Source: Adiantum capillus-veneris (Eukaryota; Streptophyta; Polypodiopsida; Polypodiales; Pteridaceae). From it: 64,000 bases of DNA. How positions within the stretch are numbered: position 1 is the stretch's first letter; each line of letters opens with the position of its first letter. The notes below the pieces were generated by a model. That model saw nothing but the letters and a program-made list of their open reading frames with translations, did not search any database and was not told where the DNA came from. This document shows positions 53,261-64,000 of this stretch, piece after piece. The position numbers were made by a program, and so were the translations under genes. Location of the stretch: contig CM043969.1 of the NCBI GenBank assembly GCA_014529385.2, positions 72,318,676-72,382,675 on the forward strand. Direction: 5' to 3'.

Positions 53261-54260
53261 GACATCATACGCGTCATCATACGTGTATGATGTCCAGGTG
53301 GTCAGAATGGACTTCTGTTTCTACCCAAGGTGTCACTTAATGTGTACAGCAAGAATATGTACTCACAATAAATTTTGGATGTCAAAATTGTACAAAATCA
53401 TCATTTTTTATAAGGAAATCCCATGAAAGAGTAAAATCCCCCTAGTTTTCAATCTATAAGCCCAAATGAAATAAAACTTGCTGTGTGTTGCCAGTGTAGT
53501 GAGGAACCTCTGGAGTGAAATTTACTTCGTTCTGATCAGTTAGACATCACACGCGTATGATGTCTAAAGGGCACTTTTAGAAACCAAAATTTAGATTCGA
53601 GCATACAAGCGTGTTAAGCACCACAAGACAAGCTCACATACCAAATTTTGTCCAATTTTGAGCACATAGACATTATACGCGTATGATGTCTCAAGGCAAG
53701 ATCTGAAAGCCAAATTTTACTTTTGACCACATAGAGGGTTGGGAAATGATGTGTTAAGCTTGCTTGTAAACTTTCAACTTATTTGGACACATACTTTTGT
53801 ATTTAAAGAGAATTTTGCAGGTACAAGAAGGTAAATGTGAAAAAGTTTTGATTTTGAGCAATTTTGACATCTAAAACTTTTTGTGATCACATATTCTTGC
53901 TGTATACATCAAGGAGTACCTTGGGTAGAAATATAAGTGAATTCTGAGCCAGTAGACATCGTACGTGTATGATGTCTTATAGGCAAGATCTTGGTCAAAT
54001 TAGACATTTGAGTATACCTTAGTGTCCTAGAGCATAAAAAAAGTCCCTAGCCAAAATTGCATTGCATTTGGAGCTCATTTGAGCTTGTAAAGACAAGAAC
54101 ACAAATCTAGATAGATTCATGCTTGTATTGATCATAACTTGCCCAAAAAATGTTCAAATTGAATTCTAAAAGTTGCTGAGAGTTTCCCAAGTGATAAAGA
54201 TCCTTTGGAGTAAAAATCACTTCATTTGGCAATAATAGACATCATACGCGTATGATGTCT
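53261..54260. repeat. five spaced 24-bp palindromes centred on ACGCGT
   Basis: The perfect form at 54237-54260 is AGACATCATACG followed by its reverse complement. Close variants are at 53542-53565, 53668-53691 and 53954-53977, with a longer rearranged one at 53261-53295. Units 53542, 53954 and 54237 sit after similar 'GGAGTGAAATTTACTTCGTT'-like sequence. The flanking sequence has diverged but the palindromes have not. Confidence 0.92.
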
Positions 54261-54601
54261 CTATCCCTAATTTAGAGGTAAAAACTCACATTGAGCTTCT
54301 AGAAGTGTTAAGCACTGTAAAGTAAGCCTAGTGACCAAGTTTCAACAAACTCGCGTCACATTTGGTAAAGATACGAGCAAAAATACTTGATCCTCAATCT
54401 GTTTTGAGTGTTGTTTCAAGTGCAGTTCACCAAAACTGCTCTAACTTTTGATAGACAACTCCAAATTGAGTCAGGTATAGCCAGGAGAAAAGCTTGTGGA
54501 AAATAGGAATTTTCCTAGGTTTCCTAAATCCAAACTTTTAGGGTACCCATAACTAGTATCCAGAGGAACTAGTATCCAAAGGTCTAAAGAGTCACAAATT
54601 C

Positions 54602-56569
54602 TTGACTTCTGAGAGACCTTATCAAGGGCAAAAAGGGATAAGTTTCACTAAGCCAAGGGGCTTGTTAAGGACTATCTTGAGAGTATTGATTGGGCTTGAT
54701 ATTAAGAAAGCTAAGATCGTCGGGATGGAAAACCAATCTACCAATCCCTCTGCAGATATGACCAGAGGTATGGCGAGCCAAGTTAGAAGTGCTGAAATGC
54801 CAATCTATCCACATTTTGACACAAGCCTAGCTACATTGTCACCATGGTTGTACCCGGATGCAACCATAGAACATGACTTTTATAGAGGTGGAATTACGGC
54901 CACAACAAGACTATATGTACCATCACCACTCCCTATAACTTACTCCTATCCAAATCAGAGCAGAACCTTGAGAAGATATGATACTGAGAGTGAGAGTGAC
55001 ACATCTTCTCAGAGGAGTGATTCACCAAGAACCCAACCCACAATAAAAGCCAGAGGTATCTTGTGAGCAAATGAAGCTTATAGAAGGATTAGCTCAGAGA
55101 CTTGCTCCTCTAGTCAAATTTGACCTCCAAGAACCTCTATGGTGCAAAATTGAGAGAAAATGGACAAAACATACAATAGAAGGGTGTTACTATAATCAAA
55201 GGTATGTACAATCTATTCCAGTAGCACCTACTCCACCTAGATATGCTATGGGGAATGCACCGAGACCAGTAGGAGTTTCACAGCCACAGCTTGTCTTAGG
55301 ACAACAACCTCCACTGCCAGGTGCTAGAATGCCTATAGACATGAGATATATGCAAATGATGGAAGCATCTAACAAACAAGCTCTAGTACCATCTATAATG
55401 TATTATAACAACCAAAGTAAGTACTTTCCTTCAAAGAGACAGAAGACGAGAGAAACACATGGAATGGTGAGGCCGGTACAACCTCCACCTCTTGTTTTCA
55501 ACCTGAAGAAAGAAGGTACAAAAGGACATTGCGGTTCATTGCTAATAGAGGGTTAGCAAGGTGAAAGCATGTTTATAGCCAAGAGGAATTGCAAGAAGAA
55601 ACTCCTAAACTAGAGATAGATTTTCACAAAAGCCGTGACAACCACGTGGTGAAACAATGTCCTCAAACGGAAATCACACAAGTAAATGCCTATTGTCTTG
55701 ATTGTGGTGTCGTTCACTTGATCCCCAATTGTCCAAAAAATCCAAACCGAGTCAGAAAGATCACAACAAATGTCTCAGGAATTGTTCACCTACCCAGTAG
55801 CTCGGAAAATGACAACATCGTACCAATTTAGGTAGTTACGAGAGCACAAGCTCAAAAGGAAGGTGAGGAGAAGCAAGAGACAAAGAAAATGAAAACTGAC
55901 GCAAGTCTAGAGACGAACCAACAACCGATGCACCTAGTCAAAAGCGCAAGAGCAAACGAAATAGTTGGAAAGCTAGAAAGGGTAGGATGAAAGCACGTAG
56001 GGAACGAGAGTAAAAATCCCTAATTGAGGAGCTTACCCAAGCTAAAGATAAGATAAGACAACATAAGGAAATGGTTGCACCTTCTCTTATACAGACGTCT
56101 CAACCTCCAAAAGAACCATCCACAGATAAGAAATTGAGAAGTGCTAGTTCAGGAGGATCAATGTTGGTCGAGAAGGTTAATGAGCATCTAGATGCCCTCC
56201 TAAAAGCCTATGAAACACGGATCAAAAACAACCAAACCCAAGAACATAGGTGGATAACATATCCATATGCGGAATTGGAAAAGGACAGGTTGAAATGTGC
56301 AAGAAAATGATTCAAATAACCCAAACTTTACTAGAACCACCAGTTGGAAAACCTGGGGTGTGATCCCTGTCTACACCAATAATCCCACCAAACAAGGAAC
56401 AAAAAGAGCTAGATTCCATGAGCATAGACCAAAGCTCAAGGACCCCGCATTAGAACCAAGGATAGTGTTGAATACCACAGATAACTCTTCCGAAGAATTT
56501 CACATAGCTATACCTGACAGCTATAAAGAAATAGATGGTCTTGTGGAAACAAGTCAGAGAGGCCAATGA
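54602..56569 (+). pseudogene. gag-like region of copy B
   Basis: Frames in succession read MENQSTNPSADMTRGMASQ (54,725), ESESDTSSQRSDSPRTQPTI, and LAPLVKFDLQEPLWCKIERK with a following Pro/Gln-rich stretch. At about 55,680 comes AYCLDCGVVHLIPNCPKNP, a C-x2-C-x3-H-x4-C knuckle. Composition and place after the leader suggest a gag protein. I do not recognise the family, and the frames are broken. Confidence 0.5.
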
Positions 56570-57039
56570 AGCAAGTGAGATAAGCAGACGAGTAAACCAA
56601 AGGGTGATGAAAGAGGAGTGTCTCTTCCACCAATAGAGGAATTTGAGGCTGGATCTCAAATGAATCTAGAAGTGGAATCGTATTGGGGAGACAGAGGATC
56701 TGTACAATCTATCGACAATCAACCCCATTCATTAAGAACACTAATGTCCTATACGGGAGAGTACGAGGCCAAGTCAAATGTTATTGCAGTCCTATCACAC
56801 AGACTGTCTCCCAACAAAGTCATCGATTCGAAAGGGTTGATAGATATTCTATCTACACCAGTCAACTGTACAATAACGTTAGCCGAGTTGCTCAGAATAC
56901 GACCAAATATGTAGCTACTGTGGAAAAATGCCTAGAGAAATTTGATGTTGAAAAACCAATGACTCAAATCGAGAAAGGAATCAAAGAGCTTGAAATGCCT
57001 CAACTAAACACTAGGCCAGTGCCGTTAAACAAGGTCGGA

Positions 57040-57440
57040 GAGTGCTATGAGGGAGAAGATGGGAACACAACTCTTCCCGTGGAATTTCAAGGTGTAAAAA
57101 TCATGGCAATCCTTGACAATGGAGCCGGTGTTTCCATCGCAACAAAAGAGGTATGAAAAACATGGGGAAAACTAGCAGTGATGGCTACAAGGATGAAACT
57201 GCAGCTTGCAGACGGACACATGGAAAGGCCCATATGATTGTTAGAAAAAGCAGTTGTTACTTCTTCTGGCATTGAATATGCGCGAACCTTTGCTATTGTT
57301 GACTTTGGCAAGAAGAAAAACTATGATATCATTCTAAGAAGACCATTCATGCGATAATTGAAAATGGTCCAAAACTGGGGATATGATCATATATACCTAA
57401 GACATATGGAAACCACAACAAGGATAAATCTAAAGGACCA
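57040..57440 (+). pseudogene. retropepsin-like domain of copy B
   Basis: It reads TTLPVEFQGVKIMAILDNGAG, MKLQLADGHMERP, VVTSSGIEYARTFAIVDFG and KNYDIILRRPFMR. The D-x-GA turn, a 'hD...I.LG..FM' type end and the position after gag fit a retroviral-type aspartic protease. Copy A has the same at 42,560-42,970. Confidence 0.65.
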
Positions 57441-57929
57441 TAGTTACATAGGGATGTGAGGAGAACATCTATGGAGGAGTTTGATTCCGCTACTGTAGTA
57501 GCAGGATCAAAACTTCCAGCATGGTTGGGTAAACCTAAATAATTGTGAATGTGTGGAGCTTCGCAATGCGGAAGCTTGAAGCAAGAAGAAGGCATTCTAG
57601 AGAGGGCAATTGAAGATGAGGATTATATCCTAGAACCCTTTCTTGAGGAAGCTTTAGAGCCACTTGAATGGGAACATATTTTGGCTACTCTTTATGTGTG
57701 TTCTATTCAAGACGATCCAACAACGAAGTTTTGTGATGAAGATGGCTATGATGTCGTTCCTTACTTTGCAGTGAATGTGATTTAGGAAAGTGAAGCCGAA
57801 GAGGAAGACGAGTTATATGACTCTGTAGAACACTTGGAGCTTCAAGAAGATACCGACAATGAAAATCTAGACAACCCAGCAGGTGACGTGAATAACACTT
57901 TAACAAATGCACGGTTTTATGATTGTCCA

Positions 57930-58860
57930 TACCAAAACCTAAGAACCAATGTCACCGCTACAAGAATAAAGTGTGTAAAAAATGGATTCCAAATTCTCTG
58001 ATGGTGAAAACACAACTGCAACAAGCACCCTCATACCTAGATCCCATACATAAAGAAAAGACTCAGTCGAGAAGAATACAGCGATGTCAACGAGCTAACA
58101 ACGCGCTAATCAAGAGGATACAAAACTCATCCCAAAAACAACAATCTAAGAGCAAACAGACAACAACTTTCCATAACCAACCAAACCAAAAAGGAAAAGT
58201 GCTAGAATGCAACCTTGCTGAGGATAGTAGTGAAAGTGATGATTCTTACGACATCCCCTATCAACAACTCAGATCATCACCATCACTAGCAGCTTTCGTA
58301 ACAACCAAAGAAGGCCCAAAAAAAAAAAGAACAACAAGTTAGAACCAAAAAGTTCGACAAATTTGGATACCAAAGAGCCGGCCTGGCCAAAAGCAGGTAT
58401 GGATCAAGAAGACCAAGATCTTTGATGAAAAGTCGCAAGATCCAATGTCAACAAAAAAATAGTTGAAGCCTGCAAGGGCTTCTATGAAAAACACAAAGTC
58501 GCAAGCTTTCACGACTCATATTTGGGTTTCAAAGAAGTTGACTCAAGCACAAAGAGATCAGGAATTTATTTGGATTTTAAAACAGTTAAAGAATCAATTC
58601 CCAAAGTCTAAATCTCGTTATCAACCAAGTGTACAAGAGCTGAAGCAAAGACCGTCGAAGACTCACACAAAGACAAGGTGGATCCCAAAGAAGTCTCTTC
58701 AAACACAAACGTAGCAGGGACAAGTATGGGTTCCCAAACGAGCAATGTCATTAAAACAGCCAATAATCACAAAGAAGTGGGTCCTAAAGGAAACCAATAA
58801 AACTATTGTTACTGCACCGCCGCTTGATTTCTTTCAATTCCTCTTACGATTACAGTATAG
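57930..58860 (+). pseudogene. W-[IV]-P-K repeat region of copy B
   Basis: A Lys/Gln/Ser-rich coding stretch in which WIPNS, WIPKS, WVSKK, WILKQ, WIPKKS, WVPKR and WVLKE recur about every 15-60 residues. Copy A (43,440-44,360) has the same series. W-x-P-K words are known in the gag tail of some Copia elements, but I know no protein with such a series. Broken by stops; function unknown. Confidence 0.55.
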
Positions 58861-58869
58861 TTAGAAGAG

Positions 58870-60860
<1,991 letters not shown>

Positions 60861-60899
60861 AGGTCATGTCATGGACGACATGAACGTGGAGGGAGGGAA

Positions 60900-61715
60900 T
60901 GTTGACTGCTAGGTCAACAACATGACATAACTCAACAAAGCCTTCTTTTCTAAGAGTTATGGAATGCTGAGGATTATGGTTATAAACATCATTTGTAATA
61001 AGTAGGTAGTCTAGTTGCAGAAACCGGGGGTGTAATGGCACGTCCAGATTGTAAATACAAAGCCATTTAACCCCTCAAACTCGATTTTTGGTCAACCTAA
61101 GGTAGCCTTAGTATATAAGGTACCTAGGTCATTTTGTAAAGACAACTTTATCATAATCATAAGTTTTAAGCTGCCGTCGATTCTGTGTGAGAGTGGAAGA
61201 GAGAGAGCGTGAGCTTCATCCTGGCGCTATTCCCCTCTCGTTCATCACATTGTAGATCCATTGCGCTAGCATCGGCAAAAGCTGCGCGACAACACCAAGC
61301 ATTCCTCACGGAACGGAACATAGTGCTCGCACATGTACGAGCTATTTGTGGTCGTAAGTGTATCAAACGATGTCTATTTTCTACCTGCAAGTAGTCGTTA
61401 GAATCGTAGCGACATAAGCTATGCATAAATACTCATAGATTTCAGTTTCGAACACTTTCAAAATTATGCTCTGTCTTTATACACATTTTTCGTAGATGGG
61501 TTAAGAGCTAGGGTTTTGAGTGTAGAGGCTTTGGGACAGGTGTATCCTAGTTAGGGAATGGTGTTCCTTAAGTTTCGTACGATTCTAGTATGGTTTACTG
61601 AGTTTCCTTTCCTTTGTGTGTTTGTGGATTGGGTGGTGTAATTGAGAGTAGTGAGATTCTAGATTGTGGTTTAGTTGGCCTTCCATAGTGTTGTATGTGT
61701 AGGATGATCTCACTC
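60900..61715 (+). repeat. 3' LTR of copy B
   Basis: Begins TGTTGACTGCTAGGTCAACA after GTGGAGGGAGGGAA and matches 52,073-52,920 along its length, including TATATAAGG and TCAAACGATGTCT. It stops matching near 61,715 (GTGTAGGATG). Confidence 0.8.
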
Positions 61716-61727
61716 TAAATAGACAAT

Positions 61728-61805
61728 GAAAGCAGCCTTGTATCTCATAGTATACCGGACAATGACAAGTGTGATGTAACCCTGTCTCTCGCTCTATATG
61801 ACGTA

Positions 61806-61812
<7 letters not shown>
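61728..61812 (-). mobile_element. short LINE scrap
   Basis: The minus strand reads LHHTCHCPVYYEIQGCFHCL, matching the C-terminal zinc-binding region of the LINE at 41,400-41,480. About 85 bp only, ending against a GA tract. Confidence 0.65.

Positions 61813-61858
<46 letters not shown>
61810..61858. repeat. (GA)n microsatellite
   Basis: About 24 uninterrupted GA units left of the hairpin. Confidence 0.95.
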
Positions 61859-61860
<2 letters not shown>

Positions 61861-61863
<3 letters not shown>

Positions 61864-61975
61864 AAAGTTTGTTGCAAACAAATAAACGGTGAGTCTTGGA
61901 GGAGGCATCCTTGGTAGGTTTATAAGGATGCCTCCTCCAAGACTCACGGTTTATATTGATGCAACAAACTTTACA
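61861..61975. repeat. 115-bp near-perfect hairpin
   Basis: Two 52-base arms (61861-61912 and 61924-61975) pair with about five mismatches around an 11-base loop. The inner 24 bases of each arm (61889-61912, 61924-61947) pair perfectly, as do the outer 15. It lies between (GA)n and (CA)n. It could be a microRNA-type precursor, a tiny foldback element, or a template-switch product. Confidence 0.9.
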
Positions 61976-61978
61976 AGC

Positions 61979-61979
61979 A

Positions 61980-62020
<41 letters not shown>
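61979..62020. repeat. (CA)n microsatellite
   Basis: About 20 CA units right of the hairpin. Confidence 0.95.
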
Positions 62021-62022
<2 letters not shown>

Positions 62023-64000
62023 TATGTAATGTAGGTAAGATAGGCAACGCATTAAATCTAATGGTGGTTTTTGCATTGGCACATCAATCGAGTGTTTGTG
62101 TAGGCCAAGAAAGTGTTGAAAATGCTCTTTGTCTTGAGTGTGTCCTTGTTGGGCATAAGCCCAAACTTGTGACTGAATGAGCCCTCCCCCAAGTCATGTG
62201 ATTAATAGTGCAATCTCAAAACATTAAAAAGGCAGATATCTCCTTGTAGATGACTTTGATGTAACTCCTTAAAATATCGTCCTCTTGTATAAGGCCTATT
62301 TATAATCTCTATCAAGATTAGGAAATCTCTCTCTCTCTCTCTCTCTCTCTCTTCCTTCATTATTCATGTTTGTGATAGAAGCCATCTTCTCCAATTTTAT
62401 AGCTCGTATATCCAATCAGTGTTGGTCAACGTACACCATCCATGTTCATTGATGGACATCTCCCCTGTTGCATAGGGCCTCATGTGGTAATATGCGTATT
62501 TCTTCATAGATGTAGATGCATGACTCCCCTTGGGAACATCCTTGGATACACGTGCATAGGGAGCCCAAGTTTAAATTAATAAGTGTAAGGAGGGGATGAT
62601 AGAAAGCTAATTGTCATTGAATTGCTTTAAGTTGATTTCTTTAAGGGGCTAGTGATGTGAGAAGAAAGTAATTGGATGCTAGTCATGTTTGGCTTGATTT
62701 AAGATGCTATGCACTTGTCACTAATGAAGTGAGAAATGAAGGGCATGACTATGATTGTTTTGGGAGTCCTTGTGAGAAATTGGATGTCTTTTAGAGTCTT
62801 TAAAGCCTTACTCTAGATGGTGAATGGAATTAGTTTGAAAGAATGTTGGTAGCAACCAACCTACAAGAAGATTTTCAATTGTATGGAGGCATTATGACTA
62901 GAGTTGGGAGTAGGGCTTTGCTTGCATTTTCATGGAAGCTCTTGTTAGCCTGTTAACATTTGTGGAACAAGTAGCTTGAAGTGGCCCTTGCGGGATTGCC
63001 CTATCTTGACTTGATTGTATGGAATTAGTTTGAATACGACAAGACTTTCAATTGTATGGAGGCATTCTGACTAGACTTGGGAGTAGGGCTTTCCTTGCAT
63101 TTTCGTGGAAGCTCTTGTTAGCCTGTAACGTTTGTGGAACAAGTGGCTTTTAAGGGGCCCTTGAGGGATTTCCCTATCTTGACTTGAAAGTATTGGTGCA
63201 TGTGAAACCTATGTCATGGTCCGTTGTATGTTGCATGGGAGGGTTCTCTCTTGTATTTGAGACACAAAGATGCTAGCTAGATGAAGAGGAAAAAGCAAGC
63301 AGGAAAAAAAAACTTCATATTTTTATTTTGTGGTTGAAGCTAAAGGTTTTATTTGCAGGTGCATTTACAAGGGTTGAACAAATAAAACGTACCTAATGCA
63401 TGTGTCAAATAGTATGGCACCCTTTAATGCTTAATCGAGAGATATATGCAATAAGACTAGTGTGATGTGAGAGAGATGTGATGCGTTGTCTAAGGACTTA
63501 ATGTAGCCCTAGCAATACACTTAAGTGTAGGCACGATAGCAAAGTGGAATTTTGTTGCAAAAGTTTTTTCACATATATGTCACCATGCACAAGTACATGA
63601 GCGTGTCACTATCTTTGTCGAACTCTTAGTTTCAAGTTTAGACTTTTGACTCTTATGCTCATCTCGTCAAAACATGAGGGGCTTTACTTACATATGCTCA
63701 ATTCTCAAAGTTGTTCTGAAATGGTGCAAGAAAACGTGAAGAACATTATGTACATGCAAGTTGTTTGCGTACAATAGATTTGACTTGAAGCACCGAGTCT
63801 AACATAAGCACTTTTTGGTTTTGGAATGCCCAACCTTTGGTCTTATGCTAGTAAGGTTGAAGCAACTTTGACAAGTTTTGATGGAAGGGCTAAAACATAG
63901 TCTTGAATTTGTGAATCTTTTCATTGTTCGTGTCATTTTACTTATCTGAGGCGGCTTTAGTGATATTTGTGGATTGGCATGTTGTGAGGTTCAAGCAAAG
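62021..64000. other. no recognised gene
   Basis: AT-rich sequence with a CT run at 62,325-62,352. I see no long reading frame or transposon motif, apart from the tandem duplication listed separately. Confidence 0.6.
62822..63190. repeat. imperfect tandem duplication, unit about 173-190 bp
   Basis: TTTCAATTGTATGGAGGCATT occurs near 62,873 and 63,046. Both copies go on with GGGAGTAGGGCTTT, TGGAAGCTCTTGTTAGCC and CCCTATCTTGACTTGA. About 90% alike by eye. Confidence 0.88.

Overview
The window is nuclear DNA of a land plant. It carries the plant-specific DNA ligase 6 gene (LIG6) on the + strand, with at least 20 exons spread over about 39.7 kb. Around and inside it is a dense layer of LINEs, Ty1/Copia and Ty3/Gypsy elements, solo LTRs and very long CT/GA, CA/GT, C and G tracts. 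A gene stretched this far by nested transposons fits a large plant genome, such as a fern or another seed-free plant, or a gymnosperm. The sequence alone does not fix the species, so that is an inference.

Region 1 (1-39,675) is LIG6. Only the 3' part is in view: the end of an upstream exon, the ligase DNA-binding domain, the adenylation domain and the OB fold. It gives 680 residues in frame to a TAG stop, and every splice phase agrees. Two introns are giant. The intron at 394-14,491 (14.1 kb) holds two convergent LINE pieces. A Copia element sits in one of them, two solo LTRs sit in that Copia, and a third solo LTR sits in the other LINE piece. The intron at 17,160-35,128 (18.0 kb) holds a LINE endonuclease region split by a Gypsy chromovirus. 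That chromovirus was itself split by a 2.3-kb solo LTR carrying a LINE 3' end. The intron also holds a Gypsy-like LTR and a + strand LINE split by a fairly young Copia.

Region 2 (about 40,200-41,790) has two 5'-truncated LINE 3' ends in the same orientation, downstream of LIG6.

Region 3 (about 41,790-61,720) is the most unusual part. Two copies of one non-autonomous LTR element lie in tandem and share the LTR between them (internal A - LTR - internal B - LTR). The element codes for a gag-like protein with a small zinc knuckle and a retropepsin-like domain, followed by a Lys/Gln-rich region full of W-[IV]-P-K motifs. Just before the polypurine tract and 3' LTR, both copies carry an intronless piece of a host DEAD-box RNA helicase of the DDX5/RH20 type. 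Its leader has five copies of a 24-bp palindrome centred on ACGCGT. A young Copia is inserted in copy A, and copy B preserves the empty site. No reverse transcriptase or integrase was seen in this element.

Region 4 (61,720-64,000) has a LINE scrap, a 115-bp near-perfect hairpin between GA and CA tracts, and otherwise no recognisable gene.

The retroelements are fossils: every internal coding region I can see is broken. No tRNA, rRNA or CRISPR array was seen.
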